This document shows positions 1 to 10,121 of a DNA stretch of 64,000 bases, piece by piece. Source of the stretch: Mesocricetibacter intestinalis (GTDB lineage Bacteria; Pseudomonadota; Gammaproteobacteria; Enterobacterales; Pasteurellaceae). The stretch's first letter is position 1, and the number at the start of each line of letters is the position of its first letter. Made by a program: the position numbers and the translations under genes. The notes below the pieces were generated by a model that made no database searches, had not been told where the DNA came from, and saw only the letters and a program-made list of their open reading frames with translations. The stretch spans positions 123,402 through 187,401 of the forward strand of contig NZ_SNYQ01000002.1 in the NCBI RefSeq assembly GCF_004363295.1. The letters run 5' to 3'.

Positions 1-321
1 GTCGCCGATATAAGCGGTTTGTTGCGGATTAACGCCGGCTTGTTCCATCAGTTTCAAACAGGCGCTTTCTTTTTCCAACTGACCTAAAATAAACAGGCGA
101 ATGCCGAGATCCTGAATACGCTTGCGTAGAATCGGCGAATCCCGACCGGATAAAACCGCCACCTGAATACCTTGTTCCATAAGCATACGAATCCCCAAAC
201 CGTCGCGTACATGGAAGCTTTTCAGGGCTTCGCCGTTAGCGTCGTAATGCAGTAAGCCGTCGGTCAGTACTCCGTCCACATCGGTGATAACGAGTTTTAT
301 ATTTTGCAGATTTTCGTTCAT
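1..321 (-). CDS. kdsC: KdsC, Kdo 8-phosphate phosphatase (3' part missing)
   Basis: Hydrolyses 3-deoxy-D-manno-octulosonate 8-phosphate to Kdo in the cytoplasm, for lipid A/inner core LPS synthesis. The minus-strand frame starts with ATG at 321 and reads 107 codons to the window edge. It has HAD-phosphatase motif I (ITDVDGVLTDG, residues 12-22, nucleophile Asp14) and motif II (LSGRDS), and is cut at YIGD, where the C-terminal HAD motif begins. The family is about 180 residues, so roughly 70 are outside the window. The ATG lies 4 bp after the kdsD stop, so the two form an operon of consecutive Kdo pathway steps. Identity is firm; the truncation is only the window edge. Confidence 0.93.
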   Translation of the reverse strand, partial: MNENLQNIKLVITDVDGVLTDGLLHYDANGEALKSFHVRDGLGIRMLMEQGIQVAVLSGRDSPILRKRIQDLGIRLFILGQLEKESACLKLMEQAGVNPQQTAYIGD

Positions 322-325
322 AGGC

Positions 326-1261
326 TTAGCTCGAGAATTCGATCAGACCGACGACCTGATGATTGTCGTCCACAGCGACCAGGGAGTGGATTTTATGTTC
401 TTTCATATAGCTTTCGGCTTTAGCCAGAAATTCGTTTTGATTAACGGTTTTCGGGTTGGAGGTCATTAGATCCCGTGCGCTTTGGTTCAAGGTCTGGGCG
501 CCGTTGCGGGTCAGCGCGCGGCGGATATCGCCGTCGGTAATAATTCCTTTCAACTGATTATTTTCCATTACTAAGGCAACGCCCATACGCCCTTCGTTCA
601 TAATGCTCAGGCAATCGGTGAAAGAGGTGGAAAGTTCGGTAACAGGTAAACGGGTCTGCATCTGATCCTTGACCCGGCACAGCAAACGGCGTCCCAAACT
701 GCCGCCCGGATGGAATTTGGCAAAATCCGCCGGTTGAAAACGGCGGGCGTTAATCAGGGCGACGGCAAGAGCATCACCCAATGCCAAGGTTACCAACGCC
801 GAGGTGGTCGGCGCCAGATTATTCGGGCATACTTCCCGTTCAACGCTGATATCCAGTATATAATCCGCATGTCTTGCCAAGGTGGAATTAGGATTACTGG
901 TGAGGGCGATAATTTTATTACCGAAATTTTTCAGGCTGGGGATCAGTTTATTCACATCGTCGCTTTCGCCGCTGTAGGAAATCAGCATTACGATATCTAT
1001 GGGTTTGAGCATACCCAAATCACCGTGAAAGGCTTCGGTAGGGTGCAGGAAAAAACTCGGCGTTCCGGTGGAAGCGAAAGTGGCGACCATTTTTTTACCG
1101 ATGAGGCCGGATTTACCGATGCCGCCGATAACCAGACGCCCCTGACAGGAGAGGATAAGGTCGATGACCGCATTGAAATTCTGATCAAGATTCCGACTCA
1201 GTTTCGCCAGTGCCTGCTGTTCCACGGCAAGGGTTTCCCGCGCGTTATGTAAATAATCCAT
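326..1261 (-). CDS. kdsD: KdsD, D-arabinose 5-phosphate isomerase
   Basis: Interconverts D-ribulose 5-phosphate and D-arabinose 5-phosphate, the first step towards Kdo. The 311-residue protein has an N-terminal SIS sugar-isomerase domain (GIGKSG near residue 47; FHGDLG loop near 79) and two C-terminal CBS domains from about residue 205 (GIITDGDIRRAL is typical). It is slightly shorter than the 328-residue E. coli enzyme. It is the first gene of the kdsD-kdsC pair, transcribed away from rnpB. A GutQ-type paralogue has the same activity, but linkage to kdsC favours KdsD. Confidence 0.93.
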   Translation of the reverse strand: MDYLHNARETLAVEQQALAKLSRNLDQNFNAVIDLILSCQGRLVIGGIGKSGLIGKKMVATFASTGTPSFFLHPTEAFHGDLGMLKPIDIVMLISYSGESDDVNKLIPSLKNFGNKIIALTSNPNSTLARHADYILDISVEREVCPNNLAPTTSALVTLALGDALAVALINARRFQPADFAKFHPGGSLGRRLLCRVKDQMQTRLPVTELSTSFTDCLSIMNEGRMGVALVMENNQLKGIITDGDIRRALTRNGAQTLNQSARDLMTSNPKTVNQNEFLAKAESYMKEHKIHSLVAVDDNHQVVGLIEFSS

Positions 1262-1283
1262 AGGATCCTCTTTATAATTAAAA

Positions 1284-1292
1284 AAGTGCGGT
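1284..1292 (+). repeat. DNA uptake sequence (Hin-type USS)
   Basis: Core AAGTGCGGT followed by CATTTTAA, matching the extended Haemophilus-type uptake signal (core, then A/T-rich). It lies between kdsD and rnpB. Confidence 0.85.
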
Positions 1293-1343
1293 CATTTTAA
1301 CCCAAGTTTTTTTTTAACTCTATTTTATTTATGAAAATTGAGA

Positions 1344-1349
1344 TATACT
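1344..1349 (+). promoter_or_regulatory. -10 element of rnpB promoter
   Basis: TATACT lies about 8 bp before the predicted 5' end of RNase P RNA. No good -35 hexamer is visible at the usual spacing, so the call rests on position and the -10 match only. Confidence 0.5.
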
Positions 1350-1356
1350 TCACGGC

Positions 1357-1742
<386 letters not shown>

Positions 1743-1751
1743 CTTTTTCAC

Positions 1752-1780
1752 CGCCGTCCCTCGGGGCGACGGTTTATTTT
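1752..1780 (+). terminator. Rho-independent terminator of rnpB
   Basis: CCGTC and GACGG arms around a CCTCGGGGC loop, followed by TTTATTTTTT. It overlaps the 3' end of matP, which converges from the other strand. Confidence 0.75.
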
Positions 1781-2223
1781 TTCAGTAAGTCTTTTAATCC
1801 CGCTTTCATGGCGGACATCTGGTTTTCATACAGCACCTTACTTTCCCGCTCGTCAATCATATAGGAAATGGTTTCCGACAGGGTCATTTTCAGCTTGCGC
1901 GAATATTTGGACAGGCGCAGCCAGACCGCATATTCCAGATCAATGGATTTTTTCTTAGTCGATTGCTTTTCCCCATTGAAAAAACGTTTACGTCTGGCAC
2001 GGATCGCCTGATCCATTTTTACGAACAGATTTTTTGCCATATGATCGGTAATCCATTGTTCGATTTGCTGAGGCCGATTCTGACTTTCCACCAGTAACCG
2101 AACCTTTTCGGCACAAAGGCTGCTTTCCGTATAGCGGGTGATATTTTCCCCCTCACGGTTTTTTTTAATTAAATACAGCCATTTCCAATGGGCTTCCTGA
2201 TTCTCTAGCTTTTGATATTTCAT
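1774..2223 (-). CDS. matP: MatP, macrodomain Ter organiser
   Basis: Binds matS sites in the terminus region of the chromosome and keeps the Ter macrodomain compact. The 149-residue product starts MKYQKLEN and carries the MatP core with IRARRKRFFN (near 75-84) and a C-terminal ribbon-helix-helix (KKSIDLEYAVWLRL, then LSETISYMID). The frame could extend 16 codons upstream, but the ATG at 2223 is preferred: it matches the E. coli start and has a purine-rich AAGGCG about 8 bp upstream. It is divergent from the Lon-type protease gene, as in E. coli (matP-ycbZ-fabA). Confidence 0.95.
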   Translation of the reverse strand: MKYQKLENQEAHWKWLYLIKKNREGENITRYTESSLCAEKVRLLVESQNRPQQIEQWITDHMAKNLFVKMDQAIRARRKRFFNGEKQSTKKKSIDLEYAVWLRLSKYSRKLKMTLSETISYMIDERESKVLYENQMSAMKAGLKDLLKK

Positions 2224-2360
2224 TGTTTTTTCGCCTTTTGGTGACGTGGTAACCTGCTCTAATATACGCATTTTCCAAGGCTTTTACCAGCGGATTCTAT
2301 TGCCGCGGCGAACAGTAGCGGATAGAAATTTTAAGACAGGGGCAAGGGAATTGTGCCATA

Positions 2361-4175
2361 ATGCCACACCAAAATTATTTCCAGCAGAGAATTGCCGTGC
2401 ATCTTACTTCATTGAGCGAACAACTTTTAGACTGGCGGGAATTATTGCCCAATTTGTCTCTTGAGACCCTTTCCGCACAAGCCACCGGTTTTTTTGATCT
2501 ACAGGCGCGTGCGGCTTCCGCTTTAGAGCATTTCCGGCGTAACCCGCACCGTAATCTCTTACTCCTGAAAGCGGATGATCAGAGGGAATATGCGGAGCTG
2601 CTGATGGCGCATCTGCAAAAATATCCGGTATCGAGCGCACCGCGCGGCGTACATTATATTATCGAACAGGCGGACAGTTTTTCTTTTGCCGCCGTTTCCC
2701 TGCGCCCGGCACAATCCGCCGCCGATAATTTTGCCGCCACCGAGAATGTGGCGACGGCACTGCATTTCGATCAGGAAAAATTATTCGGTGCGCTGCGCAT
2801 TCACCCCGTATCCAAAGATCTGCAACTCACGCCGGGATTGGTGCATCGTTTAAACGGCGGTGTGCTGATTTTAGGCGTCAATGCTTTATTGAGCCAACCG
2901 GAATTATGGCTAAGATTGAAACATCTGCTCGCCTCGGGTTGGTTCGACTGGTATTCCATGCACCCGTTCAAGCCTTTGCCATGCAGTATTCCCGGTTATG
3001 GACTGAAATTAAAACTTATTTTGCTCGGCAGCCGAACCGAACTGGCGGCGTTGGCGGAATTTGATGAAGAGCTGTTGCGCTTGGGAGATTATTCCGAGAT
3101 TGAGAGCCATATCAGCATCGAACGGCCGGAACAGCAGCTTAAATGGGCGCAGTATGTATGCGAATTTGCCCGCAGCCTGAATTTCCCGCTGCCGACAGTG
3201 CAAGGACTGAATCGGCTCTACCAGCTACTGGTTCGGGAAAGCGAGGATCGCAGCCTTATTAATATTGCACCGACCAAACTAAAGGAATTATTCAGTAAGG
3301 CGAGCAGCGGCGCCGATGAAAATAAAACCCGGCTCGATGCGGAGGACTTTGAAAGAGTTTTTCAGCAAACGCAAATGCAGCAGAGTTTTCTGCGCGAGCA
3401 GACCTATGCGGATATTTTTCACGAGCAGGTTTATATTCCAACCGAAGGTGAAGCGGTAGGGCAGGTTAACGGTTTGTCCGTGATTGAATATCAGGGAACC
3501 CCTCTTTCCTTTGGCGAGCCTTCGCGCATTAGCTGTATTGTTCAGTTCGGCGAAGGAGAGATCGTCGATATCGATCGTAAAAACGAATTGGCGGGTAATA
3601 TCCACAGTAAAGGCATGATGATTGCCGAAAGTTGTCTGGCCAATATTCTGGAACTGCCTTCCCAGTTGCCGTTTTCGGCTTCGTTGGTATTTGAGCAGTC
3701 CTACGGCGAAATCGACGGCGATAGTGCTTCTTTGGCCGAATTCTGCGTGCTGACCAGTGCCTTGTCGGATCTGCCCTTGCCTCAATCCATTGCGGTAACC
3801 GGCGCCATCGATCAGTTCGGTCTGGTACATGCGGTGGGCGGTGTAAATGATAAAATCGAGGGCTTTTTCGCTATTTGCGAGGGGCGCGGACTAAGCGGCG
3901 AACAGGGAGTGATTATTCCTTCCGCCGCCATTCATCAGCTCAGTTTGTCGGAAGCGGTGGTAAGTGCGGTTAAAAATCAGCAATTTTTTATCTGGACGGT
4001 GGAAGATGTTTATCAGGCCTGCGAAATCCTGTTTAAGCGCAGCTTAACGGAAGAAGAGGGACAAACCTATAACGAAACCAATCTGCCCGTTGCTCATTTG
4101 ATTTCCCAGCGTATCGAACTGCGTTCCGAAGCGCCGAAAGGGGGATTATGGCAGCTTCTGTTCGGCCGAAAATAA
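2361..4175 (+). CDS. lonH: LonB-type ATP-independent-looking Lon protease homologue (YcbZ/LonH family)
   Basis: Predicted cytoplasmic serine protease of the YcbZ group, 604 residues. The N-terminal half is a degenerate AAA-like region; the C-terminal third is a Lon proteolytic domain with the Ser-Lys dyad visible as Ser455 in DGDSAS and Lys498 in GGVNDKIEGF. HSKGMM and FEQSYGEIDGDSAS are typical of the family. The E. coli homologue starts close to the LDWRELLP segment, so the first ~20 residues are uncertain and a downstream start is possible. Neighbours matP and fabA match the enterobacterial arrangement. Family call is firm; the biological substrate is unknown to me. Confidence 0.9.
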   Translation: MPHQNYFQQRIAVHLTSLSEQLLDWRELLPNLSLETLSAQATGFFDLQARAASALEHFRRNPHRNLLLLKADDQREYAELLMAHLQKYPVSSAPRGVHYIIEQADSFSFAAVSLRPAQSAADNFAATENVATALHFDQEKLFGALRIHPVSKDLQLTPGLVHRLNGGVLILGVNALLSQPELWLRLKHLLASGWFDWYSMHPFKPLPCSIPGYGLKLKLILLGSRTELAALAEFDEELLRLGDYSEIESHISIERPEQQLKWAQYVCEFARSLNFPLPTVQGLNRLYQLLVRESEDRSLINIAPTKLKELFSKASSGADENKTRLDAEDFERVFQQTQMQQSFLREQTYADIFHEQVYIPTEGEAVGQVNGLSVIEYQGTPLSFGEPSRISCIVQFGEGEIVDIDRKNELAGNIHSKGMMIAESCLANILELPSQLPFSASLVFEQSYGEIDGDSASLAEFCVLTSALSDLPLPQSIAVTGAIDQFGLVHAVGGVNDKIEGFFAICEGRGLSGEQGVIIPSAAIHQLSLSEAVVSAVKNQQFFIWTVEDVYQACEILFKRSLTEEEGQTYNETNLPVAHLISQRIELRSEAPKGGLWQLLFGRK

Positions 4176-4226
4176 CTCTTAAAAAAATCAGCGCTGTTGC
4201 CGGGTTACAGACATATATCGGCGATA

Positions 4227-4260
4227 AAGCGGGGGGAATGGTTCCCCCCGCTTTTCTTTT
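4227..4260 (+). terminator. Rho-independent terminator after the Lon-type gene
   Basis: Twelve-base arms AAGCGGGGGGAA and TTCCCCCCGCTT with a 3-base loop, followed by TTCTTTT. Very stable. Confidence 0.9.
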
Positions 4261-4387
4261 GTATTGTTTGCGCTATTACCCGCTTTATTTAATCCGCCTG
4301 TTTATTTAATTCGCCTATGGCGATTTTGTATTTTTACCCCGACTTTTATTATGTCTACCGCCTTCGGTAAATACGAATAAGGGCGCT

Positions 4388-4404
4388 GACTGGTCAGACA
4401 ACTT
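4388..4404 (+). promoter_or_regulatory. FadR operator upstream of fabA
   Basis: GACTGGTCAGACAACTT has the TGGTCNGAC core of the FadR operator. In E. coli FadR activates fabA from a site just upstream of the promoter. Here the site lies immediately upstream of a FabR-like palindrome, the same order as in E. coli. Binding is inferred from the sequence match. Confidence 0.65.
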
Positions 4405-4405
4405 T

Positions 4406-4423
4406 AGCTTACAAGTGTTCGCT
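4406..4423 (+). promoter_or_regulatory. FabR operator upstream of fabA
   Basis: AGCTTACAAGTGTTCGCT is a palindrome of the form AGC-N2-ACA-N2-TGT-N2-GCT and fits the FabR (unsaturated fatty acid repressor) motif closely. It would overlap the fabA promoter; TATTTT at 4423-4428 is a possible -10. Confidence 0.7.
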
Positions 4424-4515
4424 ATTTTAATTAGCGCTAGGCTTTGCTACACTTCGTTTCAAATTTATATCACCAGTTAATACCTGAGTATAATTAATCA
4501 TAAAGGAAGTTTAAA

Positions 4516-5049
4516 ATGAGTAACACTTGTACCTCTAACAGAAAGCATTCATACGGTTATGAGGACTTGTTAGCCTCCGGACGCGGAGAATTATTCGGCG
4601 AAAAAGGGCCTCAGTTGCCGGCGCCGACGATGCTGATGATGGATCGTGTGGTGGAAATGAACGAAACCGGCGGCAACTTCGGTAAAGGCTATGTGGAAGC
4701 GGAACTGGATATTCACCCCGACCTCTTCTTTTTTTCCTGCCATTTTATCGGTGATCCGGTGATGCCCGGTTGTCTGGGATTAGATGCCATGTGGCAGCTG
4801 GTAGGTTTTTATCTCGGCTGGATTGGCGGCGAAGGTAAGGGACGCGCCCTTGGCGTCGGCGAAGTTAAATTTACCGGACAGGTAAGACCTAGCGCCAAGA
4901 AAGTGGTTTATCGCATTCACCTGAAGCGGGTAATTAACCGTAAACTGATTATGGGCGTAGCCGACGGCGAAGTGGAAGTGGACGGACGCCTTATCTATAC
5001 CGCCACGGATTTAAAAGTCGGATTATTTCAGGATACCTCCGCCTTTTAA
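4516..5049 (+). CDS. fabA: FabA, 3-hydroxydecanoyl-ACP dehydratase/isomerase
   Basis: Dehydrates 3-hydroxyacyl-ACP and isomerises trans-2- to cis-3-decenoyl-ACP, the branch point for unsaturated fatty acids. The 177-residue protein is nearly collinear with E. coli FabA. Catalytic His76 ([19 protein letters not shown] region) and Asp90 are present. AAAGGAAG lies 7-8 bp before the ATG. A FadR and a FabR site sit 90-130 bp upstream, so control by acyl-CoA and unsaturated acyl status is likely. Confidence 0.98.
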   Translation: MSNTCTSNRKHSYGYEDLLASGRGELFGEKGPQLPAPTMLMMDRVVEMNETGGNFGKGYVEAELDIHPDLFFFSCHFIGDPVMPGCLGLDAMWQLVGFYLGWIGGEGKGRALGVGEVKFTGQVRPSAKKVVYRIHLKRVINRKLIMGVADGEVEVDGRLIYTATDLKVGLFQDTSAF

Positions 5050-5213
5050 ACGAGCAGGCGTTACGCCCATAGCCGTGCGAAAGCTTGGAAAAGGCGAAGA
5101 AAATAGCGCTCCGAAAAAATAAGAAAAACAGTTCTCGATATTGCGGCGAAATCTGTAAAGCGGGCGAATTGCTTGGGCTTGATAAATTTTTGCTGCGGTT
5201 CCCTCAATCAACG

Positions 5214-5244
5214 AAAAATCGTGCTAAAATAGCGCGATTTTTTT
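5214..5244 (+). terminator. Rho-independent terminator between fabA and prfA
   Basis: Eleven-base-pair stem (AAATCGTGCTA with TAGCGCGATTT, one G-U pair), loop AAA, then TTTTT. It ends only about 30 bp before prfA, so prfA transcription probably starts within or just after it. Confidence 0.8.
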
Positions 5245-5272
5245 ATGTACAGAATTCGTGAAAGGTTAATTG

Positions 5273-6355
5273 ATGAAACCCAGTATTATTAATAAATTAG
5301 AGAGTCTAAACGAACGTTATGAAGAATTGGAAGCCTTGTTGGGCGAGGCTTCGGTAATCAGCGATCAGGAAAAATTCCGTGCCTATTCGAAAGAATACGC
5401 CCAGTTGGAAGAGGTGGTTAAATGCTTCTCCCGCTGGAAGCAATTGCACAACAATATGCAAGAGGCCGAATTATTGCTGGACGATCCCGATATGAAGGAA
5501 ATGGCGCAGACGGAAATTGAAGAATGTCGGGCGGAAATCGAACAAAACGAACAACAGTTACAGATCTTACTGTTACCTAAGGATCCGAATGACGAATATA
5601 ACTGCTATCTGGAAATCAGAGCGGGAACCGGCGGAGACGAAGCGGGTATTTTCGCCGGCGATTTATTCCGTATGTACAGCCGTTATGCGGAAAGCAAACG
5701 CTGGCGGGTGGAAACGCTGAGCGCCAATGAAAGCGAGCAGGGCGGCTATAAAGAAATTATTGTAAAAATCAGCGGAGACGCCGTTTACGGACAGTTGAAA
5801 TTCGAATCGGGCGGGCATCGCGTTCAGCGCGTACCTAAAACCGAATCTCAGGGCAGAATCCATACTTCCGCCTGTACCGTGGCGGTGATGCCGGAATTGC
5901 CGGAAAGCGAACTGCCGGAAATCAACCCGTCGGATTTACGCATTGATACCTACCGCTCTTCCGGCGCCGGCGGCCAGCACGTTAATACTACGGATTCTGC
6001 GGTGCGTATCACCCATATTCCGACCGGTATCGTGGTGGAATGTCAGGACGAACGTTCTCAGCATAAAAATAAAGCCAAAGCCATGTCGGTGCTTGCTTCG
6101 CGCATTGTTCAAGCGGAACAGGAAAGACAAGCGGCGGAACAGGCGGATACAAGACGTAACCTGTTGGGCTCCGGCGATCGTTCGGATAAAATTCGCACCT
6201 ATAATTATCCGCAGGGACGAGTAACCGATCACCGTATTAATCTTACGCTTTATCGTTTGGACGAAATTATGAACGGTAAAATCGATGAACTGATTCAGCC
6301 GATTATTACCGAGTATCAGGCCGATCAGTTGGCCGCATTGTCGGAACAGAATTAG
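5273..6355 (+). CDS. prfA: Peptide chain release factor 1
   Basis: RF1 recognises UAA and UAG stop codons and triggers peptide release on the ribosome. The 360-residue protein has the PxT recognition motif (VPKTESQ) and the GGQ motif at residues 233-235. A TTG lies directly before the ATG, but ATG at 5273 gives the conserved N-terminus MKPSI. It is followed by prmC, whose product methylates the Gln of GGQ, and then by sirB1 and kdsA, an order known from enterobacteria. Confidence 0.98.
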   Translation: MKPSIINKLESLNERYEELEALLGEASVISDQEKFRAYSKEYAQLEEVVKCFSRWKQLHNNMQEAELLLDDPDMKEMAQTEIEECRAEIEQNEQQLQILLLPKDPNDEYNCYLEIRAGTGGDEAGIFAGDLFRMYSRYAESKRWRVETLSANESEQGGYKEIIVKISGDAVYGQLKFESGGHRVQRVPKTESQGRIHTSACTVAVMPELPESELPEINPSDLRIDTYRSSGAGGQHVNTTDSAVRITHIPTGIVVECQDERSQHKNKAKAMSVLASRIVQAEQERQAAEQADTRRNLLGSGDRSDKIRTYNYPQGRVTDHRINLTLYRLDEIMNGKIDELIQPIITEYQADQLAALSEQN

Positions 6356-6423
6356 GCTTCCTGTCATTTATTACCGATCGCTCGGTTTTTACCGGGCGAT
6401 AGCCGATTTATCTTTTAGTATTT

Positions 6424-7365
6424 ATGTCAGCCGAGAACTCTTATTCCAGCACTTTGAACCATGGGCTCAGCTATGGTGAATGGTTGAACCGAGCTACTGA
6501 AATATTAGCTCGGGGTTTGGCGCAGGATCCTTTTCTTAATCCGAAAGGCGACGCCATATTGTTGTTGCAATATGTGAGCGGACGGACAAAATCCGCCTTA
6601 CTGGCCTTTGCGGAAACGCCGCTCGAACGGGAACAACTGGCTCGCTTGGAAGCCTTGCTGGCACGCCGCAGTCGCGGGGAGCCTATGGCTTATATTCTAG
6701 GCGAAACGGAGTTCTGGTCTTTATCCCTTGAAGTTTCTCCGGCAACTCTGATTCCGCGACCGGATACGGAGATTCTGGTGGAACAGGCGTTATCTCTGGC
6801 TAAATCCGCTATTGGCGGCCTGTCTTGCGGAGCGGAATTTGCATTGCTCGATCTCGGTACCGGCAGCGGAGCCATCGCCTTAGCCTTGGCGGCGGAACTA
6901 CAAGCGCCGGCGGAACGGCAGGGCGTCAGTTTAAAGGTATGGGGCGCGGACTTTGTGCCTGAAGCGGTAGCACTGGCGCAGCGTAACGGGCGGCGTAACG
7001 GTTTGGACTGGGTAAGCTTTAAGCACAGCGATTGGTTTGCCGATATTGATTATCGCTTTGATATGATTGTCGCCAACCCGCCTTATATCGCTCCCGCAGA
7101 CAGCCATCTGCACCGGGGCGACCTTCGTTTCGAACCTTTATCGGCTCTGGTTGCACCGGAACAAGGCTATGGGGATTTGCGCCATATTATCCAAAGCGCG
7201 CCCGACTACCTAAAACAAGAAGGTTGGCTGCTGCTTGAACACGGTTGGCTTCAGGGCGAAAAAGTGCGGCGGATTTTTTTACAAAATTCATGGGAACAAG
7301 TTGCAACCGTACGGGATTACGGCGACAATGACAGGGTTACAATGGGTTGCCGGAAGAAAAAATGA
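6424..7365 (+). CDS. prmC: PrmC, release factor glutamine methyltransferase
   Basis: Uses S-adenosylmethionine to N5-methylate the GGQ glutamine of RF1 and RF2. The 313-residue protein has the SAM site (LLDLGTGSGAIALALA) and the substrate-Gln motif NPPY (VANPPYIAP). It is about 35 residues longer than the E. coli enzyme, with an N-terminal extension and longer loops. The stop overlaps the next ATG (ATGA), showing translational coupling to sirB1. Confidence 0.96.
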   Translation: MSAENSYSSTLNHGLSYGEWLNRATEILARGLAQDPFLNPKGDAILLLQYVSGRTKSALLAFAETPLEREQLARLEALLARRSRGEPMAYILGETEFWSLSLEVSPATLIPRPDTEILVEQALSLAKSAIGGLSCGAEFALLDLGTGSGAIALALAAELQAPAERQGVSLKVWGADFVPEAVALAQRNGRRNGLDWVSFKHSDWFADIDYRFDMIVANPPYIAPADSHLHRGDLRFEPLSALVAPEQGYGDLRHIIQSAPDYLKQEGWLLLEHGWLQGEKVRRIFLQNSWEQVATVRDYGDNDRVTMGCRKKK

Positions 7366-8156
7366 AGTATTATCAAAAAGCCTTATATCTGGAAATGGAA
7401 AACTTCTACCTGATTACGGGAGAAGCGGAAGTCGAAAGTTTAAAGCAAATCCGCGCTAAAATGGGCGTTCTGGTGCGTAAGGCACGCAAAGCGCTGGCTC
7501 ATATTAGCGAGCCTAAGGCTCAAATTCATCAATTGCTGCAACTGATGTACGGCGATTGGGGATTTTATTGCGATTCGGCCCATTATTTCGAATCGGAGAA
7601 CCTGTATCTAAACCATATTCTGAAGCGCCGTCAGGGAATGCCGGCCAGCTTGGGCGCTATTGTCCTTTATCTGGCGGAAAGCCTGTCTTTGCCCGTTTAT
7701 CCGGTCAATTTCCCCACTCAGCTGATTTTACGCGCCGAAGTGGAAAATGAAGTGGCCTTTATCGATCCTTGGAACGGTCGTTATATCAGCCTTGATTATC
7801 TGCGCAAACTCTATCAGGGCGCTTACGGCTTCGGTGCCGAATTAAGTATGCAAGAACTGGATCGGGTCGAAATCGAACCCTTGGCGGAACGTTTTCGTCA
7901 GCTGGCTAAAAATGCTCTGATTCGAGAAGAGAAAAACGATGCTGCCTACAAATATATCGAACGTTTGTTGCTGCTTTCGCCGCAAGATCCCTTTGAAATC
8001 AGAGATAGGGGGCTGGTATTGGCGCAAATGGGCTGTTACCATGCGGCGGCGGAAGACCTACAATATTTTATCGAACATTGTCCGCAGGATCCCACCGCTT
8101 TTTTACTCACTGCGCAAATGGCGGAATTGAAGCAGGAATTTTACGATATTCATTAA
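7362..8156 (+). CDS. sirB1: SirB1/YchA family protein (transglutaminase-like plus TPR)
   Basis: 264 residues. An N-terminal transglutaminase-like fold (GDWGFYCDSAHYFESENLYL, then RRQGMPASLGAIVLYLAE) is followed by a TPR-like C-terminus (LLLSPQDPFEIRDRGLVLAQMG). The biochemical role is unknown. It sits in the prfA-prmC-sirB1-kdsA cluster, as in other gammaproteobacteria. The start was chosen at ATG 7362, which overlaps the prmC stop; a TTG five codons earlier is less likely. Confidence 0.88.
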   Translation: MKYYQKALYLEMENFYLITGEAEVESLKQIRAKMGVLVRKARKALAHISEPKAQIHQLLQLMYGDWGFYCDSAHYFESENLYLNHILKRRQGMPASLGAIVLYLAESLSLPVYPVNFPTQLILRAEVENEVAFIDPWNGRYISLDYLRKLYQGAYGFGAELSMQELDRVEIEPLAERFRQLAKNALIREEKNDAAYKYIERLLLLSPQDPFEIRDRGLVLAQMGCYHAAAEDLQYFIEHCPQDPTAFLLTAQMAELKQEFYDIH

Positions 8157-8167
8157 ACGAGGAATGA

Positions 8168-9025
<858 letters not shown>

Positions 9026-9030
9026 TTTGA

Positions 9031-9059
9031 AAGTGCGGTTGTTTTTGACCGCCTTTTTT
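9031..9059 (+). terminator. USS-based terminator after kdsA
   Basis: An uptake core AAGTGCGGT (9031-9039) supplies one arm: GCGGT pairs with ACCGC (9048-9052), then CTTTTTTT. A known Pasteurellaceae habit of using uptake sequences as terminator arms. Confidence 0.65.
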
Positions 9060-9078
9060 ATATTGCAACGGAGGATAT

Positions 9079-10020
9079 ATGCAAATTGTTTTTCTCGATC
9101 GCTCGGCCTTGCCCGAAAACAGTCCGATTCCACGCCCGGATTTTGCACACCAATGGCGGGAATATGAATATACTTTGCCGGAACAAACCCTGGAACGGGC
9201 CCGGGAGGCGGACATTATTATTACCAGTAAAGTCGTTTTCAGCCGTGAAATTATGCAGCAGCTGCCGAAGCTGAAATTAATTGCGCTGACGGCGACGGGA
9301 ACCAATAACATCGATTTGGTGGCCGCCGAAGAACTGGGCATTCGGGTCAAAAACGTAGCGGGATATTCCGCCGTTACCGTACCTGAGCATGTAATAGGGT
9401 TTATTTTTGCCCTGAAGCACAGCCTGACCGCCTGGCATACGGATGCGTTACGCGGGCGCTGGCAAAATTGCAAACAATTCTGCTATTTTGATCATCCGTT
9501 GCGCGATGTTCGGGGTTCTACCCTGGGAATTATCGGCAAGGGCTGTATCGGGCAGGAAGTGGGACGGTTGGCACAGGCATTGGGTATGCAGGTATTATAT
9601 GCGGAACATCGTACGGCTACCGATTGCCGCCCGGGTTATACCCCTTTTGAACAGGTGTTGTCTCGCGCCGATATTATCAGTCTGCATTGTCCGCTGACGG
9701 AAGATACCCGTCATCTGATTAATCGGGAAACCCTGGCGCTGCTTAAGCCCGGCGCTTTACTGATTAATACCGGTCGCGGGCCGCTAATTGATGAAGATGC
9801 CTTGTTGGAGGCGCTGCGAAGCGGGCATTTAGGCGGCGCGGCTCTGGACGTGCTAACCCAGGAACCGCCTCCACAGGATCATGCGCTAATGAATGCGGCA
9901 CCCGAATTACCGAATTTGATTATTACCCCGCATATTGCCTGGGCTTCGGAAAGCGCACTGAAAACCCTAACGGAAAAAGTGCGGTTAAATTTAGAAGAGT
10001 TTGTAGCGACGGGAAAATAA
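9079..10020 (+). CDS. hprA: D-2-hydroxyacid dehydrogenase, HprA (glycerate/hydroxypyruvate dehydrogenase) type
   Basis: Predicted NAD-dependent reductase of hydroxypyruvate or related 2-ketoacids, 313 residues. The NAD site is GIIGKGCIGQEVG (near residue 150). Catalytic Arg (NTGRGPLIDE), Glu (LTQEPP) and His (TPHIAWAS) are in order. The close match to the hprA group of Haemophilus-type genomes supports the name; the exact substrate is not shown by sequence. It has its own GGAGG ribosome site and terminator. A USS core lies inside the gene at 9977-9985. Confidence 0.85.
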   Translation: MQIVFLDRSALPENSPIPRPDFAHQWREYEYTLPEQTLERAREADIIITSKVVFSREIMQQLPKLKLIALTATGTNNIDLVAAEELGIRVKNVAGYSAVTVPEHVIGFIFALKHSLTAWHTDALRGRWQNCKQFCYFDHPLRDVRGSTLGIIGKGCIGQEVGRLAQALGMQVLYAEHRTATDCRPGYTPFEQVLSRADIISLHCPLTEDTRHLINRETLALLKPGALLINTGRGPLIDEDALLEALRSGHLGGAALDVLTQEPPPQDHALMNAAPELPNLIITPHIAWASESALKTLTEKVRLNLEEFVATGK

Positions 10021-10056
10021 CGTATAATTCCTTAATCGTCAATGGACTGATTGTAC

Positions 10057-10084
10057 CGGCGGGACGAAAATCCCGCCGTTTTTT
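10057..10084 (+). terminator. Rho-independent terminator after hprA
   Basis: CGGCGGGA and TCCCGCCG arms with a CGAAAA loop, followed by TTTTTT. Confidence 0.9.
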
Positions 10085-10121
10085 ATGCGGCGAACACCGC
10101 TTTTGTTACGGTTTGAATATC

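Noticed and set aside
710..1252. 180-codon plus-strand frame opposite kdsD
   Set aside because: Antisense shadow of a well-conserved gene; no ribosome site or family resemblance. The same holds for frames at 3288-3830 and 5936-6367.
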